Shown: positions 17,329-28,452, numbered from the stretch's first letter. The stretch is 64,000 nt of DNA from Arthrobacter sp. OVS8 (GCA_028370155.1 CP116670.1:992001-1056000); one strand, 5' to 3'. The notes: generated from the letters alone by a model not told the origin. A program made the numbers and translations.

Positions 17329-18400
17329 GCCGGGTCCTGGTTGCCCGGCTGGACGGCATGGGCGACGTCCTCCTGGCGGGCCCGGCGATCCGCGCCGTGG
17401 CGTTCGGGCGGCGGCACGACGGCGGTGCTCCCAACGACGTCATCCTGTTGTGCGGGCCGGAAGGGGAGCCTGCCGCTTCCCTCCTGCCTGGGACCGCGGA
17501 GGTCTACAGCTGGAGTTGTCCGTGGATCGTAAAGCCGGCCCCGAACGTCCAAAACGCCCATTTGGAAGTCCTTACTGCCTTTGTCAGGCACTCGCGGGTT
17601 GACGAGGCAGTCATCCTGACGTCCTTCCACCAATCCCCCTTGCCGCTGGCCCTGGTGTTGCGGCTGGCCGGTGTAGACCGCATCACCGGGGCCTCCACGG
17701 ACTACGCCGGGAGCCTGTTGGACGTGCGGCTGCGTCCCGGCGAGGATTTTCCCGAGGACCAGCCGGAAGCGGAGCGGGCCCTGGGCATTGCGGAGGCGGC
17801 CGGCTTCCGGTTGCCCTCGGGAGATGACGGCAGGCTTCGGGTGCAGGGATATCCCGATGTGCGCCCCCTGGTCGGGGAGGAACCTTACGTCGTGGTCCAC
17901 CCCGGGCCGCTGCGCGGTCAAGAGCCTGGCCGCCGCTGCACCACGCCGCGGCGGTCGAGTTGTTAGAGGGAGCCGGACACCGCGTTGTGGTGACCGGCGG
18001 CCGGGGCGAGACCCGGTTGACGGCCACGGTCGCCGGACCCTCGGCACTGGACCTCGGGGGACGTACGGACCTGAAGACCCTGGCCGGCGTGCTCGCCGGG
18101 GCCCAGGCCCTGGTTACGGGAAACACCGGCCCGGCGCACCTGGCGGCCGCGCTGGGGACACCGGTGGCGTGCCTGTTCTCCCCGGTTGTACCCGCGGTCC
18201 GCTGGGCACCCTATGGCGTCCCCTTGGAACTCCTGGGCGACCAGACGGCACCCTGCCGGTTCAGCCGCGCAACGGAATGCCCTGTCGCCGGGCACCCCTG
18301 CCTGTCGTCCGTGGCTCCCGAACAACTCCTGGACGCGGTGGAACGACTCATCAGCGGGGTGTCCTCGCTGTCGACCCGCCGAAAGGTCCGGCACCCATGA
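17325..18400 (+). CDS. Glycosyltransferase family 9 (frameshift)
   Basis: GT9, WaaF/RfaF-like. ATG 17325 overlaps the gmhB stop. N-terminus: VLVARLDGMGDVLLAGPAIR, the family glycine loop. Middle: EAVILTSFHQSPLPLAL. After a one-base shift near 17915 come AAAVELLEGAGHRVVVTGG and LVTGNTGPAHLAAALGTPVA, the ADP-heptose-binding motif (N/D-x-G-P-x-H-L-A), then LFSPVVPAVRWAPYG. The end ECPVAGHPCLSSV contains two cysteines. About 359 residues. It is likely cytoplasmic or membrane-peripheral, adding heptose or a related sugar to a cell-surface glycan. Confidence 0.85.
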
Positions 18401-19411
18401 GGATCCTTCTCTGGCATATGCACGGCTCCTGGACCGATGCGTTCGTCCGGGGCAGCCACGAGTACCTCCTGCCTGTACTCCCCGGGGTGGGCCCTGGGGT
18501 TTGGGCCGGGCAGGCCGTCCCTGGCCCTCCTCTGTTCGTGAGGTACGGCTCGATGCCCTCGATGCGGACAGCGTGGATGCCGTCATCCTGCAACGGCCGG
18601 AGGAACTGGCGGAGGTGAACCGAGCCCTGGGCCGGACGCCCGGCAAAGACCTGCCTGCTGCGTACGTGGAACACAACAGTCCCCGGGGCGACGTGCCGAA
18701 CTCAGTCCACATGCTGGCCGACCAGCAGTCCATTCCGGTTGTCCACGTGACGCATTTCAACGAATTGTTCTGGGATAACGGCACCACCCCGACGCTGGTG
18801 ATCGAACACGGCGTCCCCGATCCCGGGCCCGCCTACACCGGCGAGGTCCCGGAGCTGGCCGCCGTCGTCAACGAGCCGGTGCGGCGGGGACGGGTCGCCG
18901 GAACGGACCTGCTGGGCCGCTTTGCCGCGGCAGCGCCGGTGCGGATCTTTGGCATGGGCGGCGACGGACTGTCAAATGCCGTGGGGATCCCGGCCCCGAG
19001 GCTGACGGTCCGTGGGGACCTGCCAATGGATGAGCTGCACCGTGAAATGTCACGCTACCGGGTCTACCTCCATCCCTTCCGCTGGACCTCCCTGGGCCTG
19101 GCACTGCTTGAGGCAATGCACCTTGGCATGCCGGTGGTGGTCTTGGCTACCACGGAAGCGGTACGCGCGGTCCCCCGGACGCCGGAGCGATCTCAACCAG
19201 CGTGGACGACCTGGTGCGTGCCGCCCGGTTACTCATCGACAATCCCCAGGAGGCGCGCCGCCGTGGCGGTGTCGCCCGCGAAGTCGCTCTGGCCCGCTAC
19301 GGACTGCCCGCGTTCCTGGCGGCTTGGGATGCCCTGCTGGAGGACTTGACCGGCCCTCGGTTCAGGACCGGGCGGCTTCTCATGCCAACCCAAGAAAGGA
19401 AGAGCCAGTGA
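18397..19411 (+). CDS. Glycosyltransferase, GT-B fold, GT4-like (frameshifts)
   Basis: ATG 18397 overlaps the previous stop. N-terminus MRILLWHMHGSWTDAFVRGS. After a shift near 18490 come LDALDADSVDAVILQRPEEL, VEHNSPRGDVPNSVHML, VIEHGVPDPG and FGMGGDGLSNAVG. The C-terminal SLGLALLEAMHLGMPVVVLA is the E-x7-E donor-binding motif of GT4 enzymes. One more shift near 19185 restores AISTSVDDLVRAARLLIDNP to the stop at 19411. About 338 residues. It fits membership in a polysaccharide or glycan pathway with the neighbouring heptose genes. Confidence 0.75.
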
Positions 19412-20685
19412 AAATTTCGATGGTTTCCGAGCACGCCAGCCCGCTGGCGGCCCTCGGCGGAGTGGACGCCGGCGGCCAGAACGTCCATGTGGCAGCGCTA
19501 TCCGCCGCGTTGGCGAGACGTGGGCACCACATCACGGTGTACACGAGGCGGGACGCGGACGACCTCCCGCGCAGGGTAAGGATCTTTCCACGGGTCGAAG
19601 TCGTCCACATCCAGGCCGGGCCGGCGCGCCACGTCCCCAAAGACGACCTTCTTCCTTTCATGGAAGAGTTGGCCAGTGGAATTTCACGCGACTGGGAGCG
19701 CCACCGGCCGGACCTGGTCCACGGGCACTTCTGGATGTCGGGCCTGGCGGCCCTCGACGCGACCCGCCAAGGGCCCGCCGGGGAACATATCCCCGTGGTC
19801 CAGACATTCCACGCTCTGGGGACTGTGAAGCGCCGCCATCAAGGCAACGCGGACACCAGCCCGTTTGAGAGGCAGTGGTTGGAGCCCGCGGTCGGGCGCA
19901 ACGTCGACCGGATCATTGCCACCTGCTCCGACGAGGTCTTCGAATTGAAGGCAATGGGGATCCCGCCCGAAAGGATATCGATCGCACCGTGCGGAGTGGA
20001 CCTGAACCTCTTCCCGGGTTCCGGACCGGCCGACCGGCGCGACCGGACCCACCGGATCCTCTCCGTCGGGCGCCTCGTGACCCGGAAGGGCGTCGACGTG
20101 GTCATCCGGGCTCTGCCGCTGCTCCGGGCGGCAGGCTTTCCCGACGTCGAACTCCTCGTCGTCGGCGGTGGCGGGGACGCCACAGAAACGGAAAGAGACT
20201 CCGAAGCCCGCCGCCTGCTGGCCATCGCCTCAGAGCTGGGCGTCCGGCAGCAGGTGACCTTCCGGGGACAGGTGCCCCGCGAGGCCATGCCGGGCATCTT
20301 CCGCAGCGCTGATGCCGTCGTCTGCACACCCTGGTACGAGCCCTTCGGCATCGTCCCCCTCGAAGCCATGGCCTGCGGCATCCCGGTTGTAGCCGCAGCG
20401 GTGGGCGGTCTGCGGGACACCGTGGTGGATAAGAGTACCGGTCTGCACGTTCCGCCCCGGGACCCGGAAGCAACGGCCGCGGCCCTTGCCCGGCTGCTGG
20501 CCGACCAGGGGCTGCGCCAATCTCTGGGCCGCGCCGGCCAGCAGCGTGCCCGGTCCCGCTACAGCTGGGACAGGGTGGCCGCGGAGACCGAGAAAGCGTA
20601 TCTGCAGACACTCACCGGAACCGCCGCCGGCCGGCGGCATGAGACCCGCGACCGGCTCCACCCCGTGGAAGGAGCAGCGCTGTGA
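19408..20685 (+). CDS. Glycosyltransferase family 4 (MshA/SPS-like)
   Basis: 425 residues, unbroken, GTG 19408 overlapping the previous stop. N-terminal domain: MVSEHASPLAALGGVDAGGQ (the G-G-x-x-x-G-G-Q loop of MshA and sucrose-phosphate-synthase-like enzymes) and DLVHGHFWMSGLAAL. C-terminal domain: RILSVGRLVTRKGVDVVI, EPFGIVPLEAMACGIPVV (E-x7-E) and AAAVGGLRDTVVDKSTG. The substrate is unknown. Though MshA-like, its place inside the heptose operon argues for glycan assembly and not mycothiol synthesis. The stop overlaps the gmhA start. Confidence 0.85.
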   Translation: MKISMVSEHASPLAALGGVDAGGQNVHVAALSAALARRGHHITVYTRRDADDLPRRVRIFPRVEVVHIQAGPARHVPKDDLLPFMEELASGISRDWERHRPDLVHGHFWMSGLAALDATRQGPAGEHIPVVQTFHALGTVKRRHQGNADTSPFERQWLEPAVGRNVDRIIATCSDEVFELKAMGIPPERISIAPCGVDLNLFPGSGPADRRDRTHRILSVGRLVTRKGVDVVIRALPLLRAAGFPDVELLVVGGGGDATETERDSEARRLLAIASELGVRQQVTFRGQVPREAMPGIFRSADAVVCTPWYEPFGIVPLEAMACGIPVVAAAVGGLRDTVVDKSTGLHVPPRDPEATAAALARLLADQGLRQSLGRAGQQRARSRYSWDRVAAETEKAYLQTLTGTAAGRRHETRDRLHPVEGAAL

Positions 20686-21391
20686 GCACCGAATTGCCCC
20701 TTGCCAATGTGCCACTCCCGGCACCTTTCGCGCGGCGGTCCGGGAAGGCGACAGGCACTGGCGAAGGCGTCGCCGCGTGGTCCGCTCCGGACCCCGCAGC
20801 CGCCGTCGAGGCCCACCTTCGCAACATTGTGCCGGCCCTGGAGTCTCTGCGCGCCCAGTCCCTACAACTGGCGGCCTGGGGCGAGGAACTCGCCCGCCGA
20901 CTCTTGGCCGGTAACCGGCTGCTCGCCGCCGGGAACGGAGGTTCCGCGGCAGAGGCTCAACACCTTACGGCCGAGCTCGTGGGGCGCTTCGACGGCGAAA
21001 GGGCCCCGTTCTCCGCCATTTCCCTGCACGCCGACACTTCGGCGGTGACAGCCATCGCCAACGATTATGGGTTTGAGGAACTCTACGCGCGGCAGGTCCG
21101 GGCGCACGGCCGCCCCGGGACATCCTGATGTTGCTGTCCACCAGCGGCAAGAGCCCCAATCTTCTCCGGGCCGCCAAAACCGCGGCCCGGATGGGTGTCA
21201 CCACCTGGGCCCTGACCGGACGGGGTCCAAACCCGCTTTCCCTCAACTGCGACGAAACGATCGCCATCGAAGGGCCCGCCGCCAACGCCCAGGAGTGCCA
21301 TCTGATTGCCGTGCATGCCATCTGCCGGGCTTTCGACGCCGAGGTCGATCGCCATGGCCTTCGGGGAACGCGGCAGGGGCCCCGGCCATGA
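20682..21391 (+). CDS. gmhA: GmhA phosphoheptose isomerase (frameshift)
   Basis: SIS-domain isomerase that converts sedoheptulose 7-phosphate to D-glycero-D-manno-heptose 7-phosphate, the entry step of heptose synthesis. GTG 20682 overlaps the previous stop. Motifs: LLAAGNGGSAAEAQHLTAEL (substrate loop, with Gln/His ligands), GRFDGERAPFSAISLHAD, TAIANDYGFEELYARQ. After restoring one G near 21118 (CCCCGGG read where CCCCGGGG is needed) comes DILMLLSTSGKSPNLL, the S-T-S-G-x-S motif, and ECHLIAVHAICRAFDAEV. About 237 residues with an unusually long N-terminal extension of some 40 residues. Stop overlaps the HldE start. Confidence 0.9.
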
Positions 21392-22762
21392 AAATCGTCG
21401 TTGTCGGTGATGTGTTGCTCGACGTTGATCTGGATGGCACAGCCACCCGGCTCTGCCCGGACGCCCCCGTCCCCGTCGTCGACGTCTCACACGTCCGGGG
21501 AAGAGCCGGGGCGCCGGCCTGGTGGCCCGGATGCTGGCGGGGACGGACACCAGGTTTGCCTCGTGACGGCACTTGGCAGCGACGACCCTGGCCGCCGTCT
21601 CCTCGGGGAGCTGGCGGGCATCACCGTGGTGGCAGGGCACTCGGGGGCACCGACCCCGGTCAAGACCCGGCTCCGGTCAGACGGACACCCGGTGGCCAGA
21701 TTTGATGAAGGATGCCAGGTCCGTCCAGCGCCCGACGTAACGCCGGACATGCTGGAAGCGGTGGAGGGTTCCGGAGCACTGATTGTGGCGGATTACGGCC
21801 GGGGCTTGACGTCGCACCCTGCCCTTCGCGCAATGATCGCGCGCCTCGCCCGGAGCGTTCCCGTCATCTGGGACCCGCACCCGGCCGGGGCCGATCCCGT
21901 CCCCGGCATCGCGGTTGTGACGCCGAACCTTTCTGAGGCCCGCGCCGCCGCGGCAGCCGTCACGGCCGGGTCGCCGGGCCCGCCGCATGGTGTGCCTGAA
22001 ATCGCGGAAACGCTGCTGCGCCGGTGGAAGAGCAACGCAGTCCTGGTCACGCAGGGCGGTCACGGTGCGACCCTGGTGCGCGCTTCATCCCCGACGCCTG
22101 TCCACTTCCCCGCCCCTCCCACCGCCGTCTCGGATGCCTGCGGTGCCGGCGACAGGCTGGCTGGCAGCCTCGCCGCCCATCTTATGGCCGGCGGCGTCGT
22201 CGAGGAGTCCTGCCGCCGCGCCGTCCGGGAAGCTGCCGAGTTCCTGGCTGCCGGCGGCGTCGCCGCCCTTCCACCCGCGCCTCCACCACCGCCGCTTCCG
22301 CGGAAAGGAGCTGACGCCCTGGCGGTGGTCCGCCGCGTACGGGCAGCCGGCGGCACCGTGGTGGCGACCGGAGGGTGCTTCGATCTCCTGCACGCCGGGC
22401 ACGCCCGCACTCTCGCAACTGCAAGGCGCCTGGGAGACTGCCTCATCGTCTGCCTGAACTCAGACGCCTCCGCCCGCCGCATCAAGGGGGCCTCCCGTCC
22501 CATCATCGGCCAACAGGACAGGACGGAACTGCTGCTGTCCCTCGAGTGCGTGGACGCGGTCCTGGTCTTCGACGAGGACACCCCGGAAACGGCCCTTGAC
22601 CTGCTGCGCCCTGACCTCTGGGTAAAGGGCGGCGACTATGACCTCACGCAACTGCCCGAAACCGCCCTGATGGAGAGCTGGGGCGGCCGCTGCCTGGTGT
22701 TGCCCTACCACCCGGCGCGCTCCACGACCCAACTCGCGGCGGCACTGGCCCGGGTGGGCTGA
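21388..22762 (+). CDS. HldE-like bifunctional heptose kinase/adenylyltransferase (frameshifts)
   Basis: N-terminal PfkB kinase domain: MKIVVVGDVLLDVDLDG, then after two lost bases near 21510 and 21541 GDGHQVCLVTALGSDD. The catalytic DACGAGD motif is at about residue 255. C-terminal nucleotidyltransferase domain: VATGGCFDLLHAGHARTL (HxGH), CLNSDASARRIKGASRPI and DLWVKGGDYD. HldE makes ADP-heptose from heptose 7-phosphate in two steps, using kinase and adenylyltransferase domains with GmhB acting between them. A Pro-rich linker (PPAPPPPPLPRKG) joins the domains. About 457 residues, normal for HldE. It is last in the tightly coupled run gmhB-GT-GT-GT-gmhA-hldE. Confidence 0.85.
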
Positions 22763-22840
22763 ACAGCTTTGGCGGACCGACCAAAACCGGCCCGCCACGT
22801 CAGCCGGCCGGACAGTGGCCGGCACAAAGAAAGGAACATC

Positions 22841-23553
22841 ATGAAAAAGTCACGTCACCCGCCCTCCCCGGTGCCGGCAGGGTCCTGGTGAGCGGAGGCG
22901 GATCCGGACTCGGCTCCGCCGTCGTCGAGGCCGTCCTCGAAGCCGGCGGCACGCCGTTCGTGCTCGATCGCGATGTCCGAAGCGTGTCCGCGGCGAAGGC
23001 GATCGAAGTCGACGTAGCGGACCGGGCAGCGGTGACGGCCGCCGTCACGCAAGCAGCGGAGGCCCTAGGCGGTCTGGACGGCGTGGTCACGGCCGCCGGA
23101 ATCGACCGGTGCGGAAAGCTCGAGGACGTCCCGGCCGAGGACTGGGAGCAGGTCATTTTCGTCAATCTTCTCGGAACGGTCTCCGTTGTGCGGGCGGCCC
23201 TACCGTACCTCAAGTCCTCCGGCGGGCGCGTGGTCACCGTGGCCTCGACACTGGGCAAACGGGCGTTGCCCGAGGCCTCAGCGTATTGTGCGTCCAAGTT
23301 CGGCGTGATCGGGTTCAGCCAGGCCCTTGCCGCGGAGACCGGCGCGGAGATCGGAGTGACAACGCTGATCCCGGGCGGTATGAAGACACGGTTCTTCGAT
23401 GACCGGCCCGAGCAGTACAAACCCCGGGACGACTCCCGCCTGAACGATCCTGCCCGGGTGGCGCAGGCCGTGATATTCGCGCTCTCACAGCCTCCCGGCT
23501 GCGAGGTCCGCGAGCTACTCATCTGCCACGCGCAAGAGGACTCCTGGCCGTGA
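22841..23553 (+). CDS. Short-chain dehydrogenase/reductase (frameshift)
   Basis: Classical SDR with Rossmann fold. Start ATG 22841 with AAAGGAA 7 bp upstream. A base lost from the A-run just after the start (ATGAAAAAGTC) must be restored to read VTSPALPGAGRVLVSGGG, then SGLGSAVVEAVLEAGG. Motifs: GGGSGLGS cofactor loop, GVVTAAGI, VASTLGK (catalytic Ser), YCASK (catalytic Tyr and Lys). About 237 residues. The substrate is unknown; its position after HldE suggests it tailors a sugar or nucleotide sugar. It ends 35 bp inside the convergent glycosyltransferase gene. Confidence 0.85.
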
Positions 23554-24607
23554 ACAGCCGCACGTCCCGATAGACATCCGCCGCGCTGATCCCCGCCAGG
23601 AGGGACGAATCGTGCGCGCAGCGGGCAGCCGTCCACCCCACCTGCGTGATGTCAGCGCCGCATTCGGGGCACCGGGTCGCCCAGGAAAGATGGACACGGT
23701 GCACGCTGCGGCCCAATGGACCGGCGTTGATGAGGTTTCCCACCCAGTACAGACCAACAGTCGGAACTCCAAGCGCCTGGGCCAGGTGCCGGGGTCCGCT
23801 GTCATTGCCCAGGAGCACGTCGCATCCGCCCAGCAGCGACGGCAGGATTCCAAGTCCGAACCTGCCGCCACGGAAACCACCCCGTCCGACCCGGCGGCCT
23901 CCACGACCTCGCCCGCCAGTTTCCGCTCGTCCGCGCTACCGATGACCAACACGCGGCAGCCATCGGCTGCACACGCCGCCGCGACCTCACCGAAACGTTC
24001 AGCCGGCCAGCGGCGTCGAGGATCTCTGGCCCCCGGATGAATGGCTACAACGGGGGTCGCCGGGCTGTCATCGCGGCGATGCAGCAGGTCGTGGACCTGG
24101 ACCGTGCTCTGGTCCGACACCTCAAGGCGGGCTTCGAGCCCGACCGGCGAAGCTCCGGCCAGCCCTGCCACTTCCAGGCCGCGAAGCGGCTCGTGTTGGT
24201 AATACGTGTATGGGAGGGTGCGCTCCAGCGGCGCGGCATCCGCCGTCCGCGAGCCCACAGTGTGACGGGCCCCCAGCCGCAGCAGGAAAGGATTGGAAAA
24301 TCGTCCCCCACCGTGCAGTTGGACCGCCAGGTCGAATTTCTCCCGCTGCACGGACACGAAAAAGGCCGCGGTCGCTGCCGGGTCCTCGAGTCCCGGCCTG
24401 ACCCTCCGCTATTGGCAGGATCCGCACGTCGCGTACCGGGCCAGGGGCGCCACCGAGAAGCTCGGCGTGGCCGGGCGTTCCGAGGAGCGTAACGGTTGCC
24501 CCGGGGTAGGCTGCCGCAAGGGCGGAGACGGCGGGCAGGGCAAACAGAAGGTCGCCCAGTCCCCCGCCCCGCAATACTGCGATGCGGGCGACATCCGAAA
24601 ACTTCTC
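23519..24607 (-). CDS. Glycosyltransferase family 9 (frameshifts; start uncertain)
   Basis: GT9 with IAVLRGGGLGDLLFALPAV at the N-terminus. Central part FDLAVQLHGGGRFSNPFLL, TVGSRTADAAPLERTLPY and VVAIHPGARDPRRRWPAE. After one base is restored near 23845, CDVLLGNDSGPRHLAQALG gives the donor motif (N-D-S-G-P-x-H-L-A). The end SWATRCPECGADITQVGW carries a C-x2-C pair. Another shift near 24400 joins the two N-terminal frames. About 360 residues. No clear start codon with a ribosome site is visible; the reading stays open upstream to about 24680. Third GT9 of the cluster, on the opposite strand. Confidence 0.8.
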
Positions 24608-24932
24608 AAGAACAGGACCGACTCCCCAGCCGGTGATACCGGCCCTCCGAATTCCGGCGCGAGCTCTTCCAAAACGCAGTCCTGTCCGTCCGCTGTTCCA
24701 GTCGTGGGCTCACACTAAGTCCCGGTTCTGTGGTTTGGCTAGCGGCCCCGCAGTCGTCGCGGGCGGAGGAACCCAGTTGAGGCGGGAGTTCCCGGAACCG
24801 CGATTGCCCAGGGAAAGGGTGTGAAGGCACCCCCGACGGGGTACTGAACCAGGTAGGGGCCTCATCTGCCGGCAAAGGCGCCGCGGCCTCCGCCCCCACT
24901 CACTGCGTGGCACTCCACTGGGAAGGAAGCAT

Positions 24933-26688
24933 ATGTCAGCGATGAACGGACCCCAGCATCCCGGTGCTGACGCCGTCGGAGAACGCAATGTTGCTGAGCA
25001 GCGGGGGCTGACCGAATGGTTGCCCCGGTGGCTGGCTTCGGTCCAACCGTCCATTGCGGTCATCGGCGATGTCATGCTCGACGGTTGGTGGTCCGGTTCC
25101 ATCGAAAGGCTTTGCCGGGAAGCTCCGGCCCCCGTAGTGGAAGTCCAGCACCGGAGGTTCGCTCCGGGCGGAGCAGCCAACACGGCCATGAATCTCGCCG
25201 CGCTCGGTGCCAAAGTAGGCCTTGCCGGAATCGCCGGGCGCGACGAAGCCGCCGATGAGCTGTTGCGCCAATTGCGCGAAGCCGGAGTGGACACCACCGG
25301 CGTCGTTCAGCTGCCCGGCGCGAGGACCACCACCAAAACACGAATCACCAGCAGCGCCCAGGTGCTCTTACGGGTTGACGATGTGCAGCGGGAGTTTGCG
25401 GAAGAGGCCCTGTCCGCACTGGCAGTGGTCATCCCGCAGGTGCTGCTGGACCGCGAAGCAGTCGTGGTCTGCGACTACGGCGCAGGAGCCCTCCGGGGCG
25501 CGGTGCGGGAAAAGCTGCTGGACGGACTTCGGGTTCGATCGGAAATGTTAGTGGTTGTGGATGCCCACCAGCCGAGCGCTTGGGCGGAGCTGCAACCCGA
25601 CCTCGCTACTCCCAACGCCCAGGAAGCGGCCGATATGCTCGGCCTGAAACTCGACCCGCGATCCGACAGGGCCGCCGTCATGGTCGCCCACCGGGACGCC
25701 CTGCTCCAGGCAGCCGGAGCGGATGCCGTCGTTGTCACCCTGGACAGGAGGGGACCGTGTTGCTGCCCAGGTCCGGGGATTTTCACCGTACCTGGGCGCG
25801 GCCCGTCCAGGAAAAGCAGGCCTCGGGGGCCGGTGATACGTTCGTCGCCGCGTTAACACTGGCCCGAACCGCGTCGCTACCGCTGACCACCTGCATGGAC
25901 CTCGCCCAGGCCGCGGCAGATATCGCCGTTCACCGTCCCGGGACATCCGTCTGCAGCACAGCGGACCTCAGCCGCTATCTGGGTAGCTTCACAGACAGCG
26001 CCGTCGACGCCGACGAGCTCCTCACGCATATCACCCGGCACCGAGCGGAGGGGCGACAGATCGTTCTCACAAACGGCTGCTTCGACGTTCTGCACCGCGG
26101 CCACACCCGATACCTCAACCAGGCCAAACAACTCGGTGACGTCTTAGTAGTGGCGCTCAACAGCGACGATTCCGTTCATCGGCTCAAAGGCCCAGGACGC
26201 CCCATCAACACCATCAGGGACCGGGCCGCCGTCGTTGCCGCACTCAGCTGCGTCGACTACGTGACTGTTTTTGAAACGGCCACGCCGATTCCACTGATCC
26301 AAAAGATCCGTCCTGAGATCTACGCCAAGGGGGCGACTACAGCCCGGAGATGTTGGCAGAAACATCCGCCGTTGAAGGCTACGGAGGACGCGTAGCCATT
26401 CTCGACTACGTTCCTGAACAGTCCACCACGGCCGTCGTGGAGCGGATCCGCACCAGCAAAAATGCTCCGAACAAAGGAAACATCGAGGCCCACTCCCAAG
26501 CCGCGCAGCGACTCCGCCATCTCAGAGCGGATAAATCCAATATGCCATTCACGAGTCTCACTGGATTCACGCTCTCCCGCATCCCCGCTCTCAGGCCAGC
26601 TCTGAGCGTCTCGTGCCTAGGAGAAACGGATGCACACGGACAGTACCGCGGTCTTGATTTGCATCTGAACCAACCGTCGACTCACTGA
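24933..26688 (+). CDS. Second HldE-like kinase/adenylyltransferase (frameshifts)
   Basis: Start ATG 24933 with GGAAGGAAG about 7 bp upstream. PfkB domain: SIAVIGDVMLDGWWSGS, FAPGGAANTAMNLAALGA, KTRITSSAQVLLRVDD, and after a base restored near 25753 the catalytic QASGAGDTFVAAL. Nucleotidyltransferase domain: LTNGCFDVLHRGHTRYLN and ALNSDDSVHRLKGPGRPI, then, after a base restored in the G-run near 26333, KGGDYSPEMLAETSAV. The kinase half is closer to classical HldE/RfaE than the copy at 21388 (GGAANTA loop intact). About 580 residues, with a long C-terminal tail of about 70 residues. It is followed 10 bp later by the epimerase gene. Confidence 0.85.
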
Positions 26689-26698
26689 GGAGTAGCAC

Positions 26699-27783
26699 GT
26701 GCGAATAGTGATTACCGGAGCGACAGGCCATGTGGGCTCCGCCCTCTTGAAGCGGCTCCACGAAGCCCGCACGGACGGGCGGGCCGATCTCGACATCGTC
26801 GGCGTTGCCCGCCGCGAACCCGATCGGGATGTGCCCCCGTACAGCGGCGTGGAGTGGCGCCACGCGGACGTCGGCGAGCCGTCTGCCCAAGCGGCATTGG
26901 CAAGGGCCTTCGAGGGGCTGACGCCGTAGTGCATCTGGCCTGGCTGATCCAGCCCAACCATCATCGGGAGCTCCTCCGGCAGGCGAACGTAGCCGGAACG
27001 GCGAACGTTCTCGCAGCCGTCCGGGCGGCCGGAGTCGGACACGTTGTGTGCGCTTCGTCCGTGGGCGCATACTCCCCGCTCCCAAGAACCGGCGGACCAA
27101 CGAGAGCTGGCCTGCAGGCGGGATCGAGGGGTCCCATTACAGCGAGGACAAGGCCACGCAGGAAAGGCTGTTGGACGCCTTCGCCCGGGAGAACCCCGAG
27201 GTCGTCGTGGCACGGCTCCGGCCGGCATTAACTTTCAGCACCGAGGCCGGCAGCGAGGTGGGCCGCTACTTCCTGGGCCGTGCCCTGGCACTGCTCGTCC
27301 CCGCAAACCGCGGTTGCCCCTGCTGGCCGTTCCGAAGGAGCTGATCTTCCAGGCCGTGCATGCCGACGACGTCGCGGACGCCTATTGGCGCGTGCTGGCG
27401 AGGCGGGCTGAAGGCGCGTTCAACATCGCGGCCGAGCCTGTTCTCGATCCGAATGCACTGGGTTGGGTGTTCAACACCCGGCGGCTGCTGCCGTTGCCGC
27501 TTCCGGTGCTGCGCTCCGTCGTCGAAGTCAGCTGGCGCTTGCGGTTGCAGGCCACGGACGGAGGATGGATCGACATGGCCGCCGGCGCCCCATCATGGAC
27601 ACTGCGCGGGCGCGCGAGCTCCTAGGTTGGACGCCTCGACGGTCTTCCCTTGAGTCGTTGATTGAAGTGTTGGAAGGGATGGGTGCGGGCGGTGGGCGCC
27701 CGGCCTCGCCTCCGCTCGCGCCCGGACTCGGCCGACGTCCCGCTATTAAGAAATACGGGCGTCAGGCTGTGGCACGGGGTTGA
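26699..27783 (+). CDS. NAD-dependent epimerase/dehydratase, extended SDR (frameshifts)
   Basis: Extended SDR. GTG 26699 gives VRIVITGATGHVGSALL (G-x-x-G-x-x-G). After a base restored near 26921 follow ADAVVHLAWLIQPNHHRE and VCASSVGAYSP. After another near 27079 follows GSHYSEDKATQERLL, the catalytic Y-x3-K. Further shifts near 27300 and 27585 lead through LPLLAVPKELIFQAVHADDV to ARARELLGWTPRRSSLES. About 360 residues. It could serve as the 6-epimerase (HldD role) missing from the pathway, but the family is too broad to say. A decayed copy lies at 45591-45785. Confidence 0.8.
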
Positions 27784-28153
27784 TGGTGATGTCGAAGCCG
27801 TAGGTGTTTACTTTCTTGATGGTGTTGTTTCTGGGATCTCGGGGAGGTCAAGCAGGCGGCCTCCCAGTGCCGCGGACGCCCACGACGGGACCAGGCTTGC
27901 CGTGGCCACCACGAATTTGCCCTTCACAGCCCCCTGTCATGGGGAGTCGCCGAGGCCTCTGGCACAGGTATACAGACAGGCATATAGTAAGCATACTGAT
28001 GAGTGCTAGCCGCCTAACGAACCCGCCGTGGCACACGCTGTTTCCTCAATCCAAGCGGGACCGGGAGGTCGAAACGACGGGGGCACGTCCTGGGCAACCC
28101 GCTACGGTGAATCGGGATACTCACCGGCAGCGGCACAAAAAGGGGTCGGATTC
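27784..28153. other. Intergenic with operator S7 and no gene recognised
   Basis: Contains the island palindrome at 27985-28002 (separate entry). The rest shows no ORF with support. Confidence 0.4.
27985..28002 (+). promoter_or_regulatory. Island operator S7
   Basis: TAGTAAGCATACTGATGA, nearly the same as S9 at 36986. TATAGT at 27983-27988 overlaps its left edge and could be a -10 box, so a bound protein would block it. The downstream gene is at 28154. Confidence 0.65.
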
Positions 28154-28452
28154 ATGAGCAAGAAATCCGCGGGCCACGATACGTCTCTCGAGCACAGCCT
28201 CCGTGAGGTCCAGGAGGGGCAAGTCCTGAAACTCGCCGGTTCCCACTTCACGGTTCTGGCCCAAGAGCGCAAGCATCGGCTCGTGCACCTGAATCTGGAA
28301 GCCGAGGGCGGCGGTCAGGCAACGCTGATAGGGGTCCCCGGCGCCCGCGTCAGACTGCGCGAAGGAATGCGAATGGCGCACTCGCCAGGCGACAGCAGTA
28401 CTGAGCCCGTTGCTGGCGTGGACGGGGCCAACGAAGGGGGACCGTCAATGAT
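28154..28452 (+). CDS. Small hypothetical protein upstream of the isochorismatase gene
   Basis: From ATG 28154: MSKKSAGHDTSLEHSLRE, QEGQVLKLAGSHFTVLAQ, LVHLNLEAEGGGQATLIG and VPGARVRLREGMRM. The segment VHLNLEAEGGGQATLIG-x-PGAR recurs as a remnant at 48328-48408 (VHLDLEATDGSRATLIG). As read, the frame runs on into the next gene. With one lost base it would stop in a TGA overlapping the downstream ATG (ATGA at 28449), the coupling seen elsewhere here, so I treat it as a separate gene of about 98 residues. A true fusion cannot be excluded. No known family; it looks like a small beta-rich domain. Confidence 0.55.
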
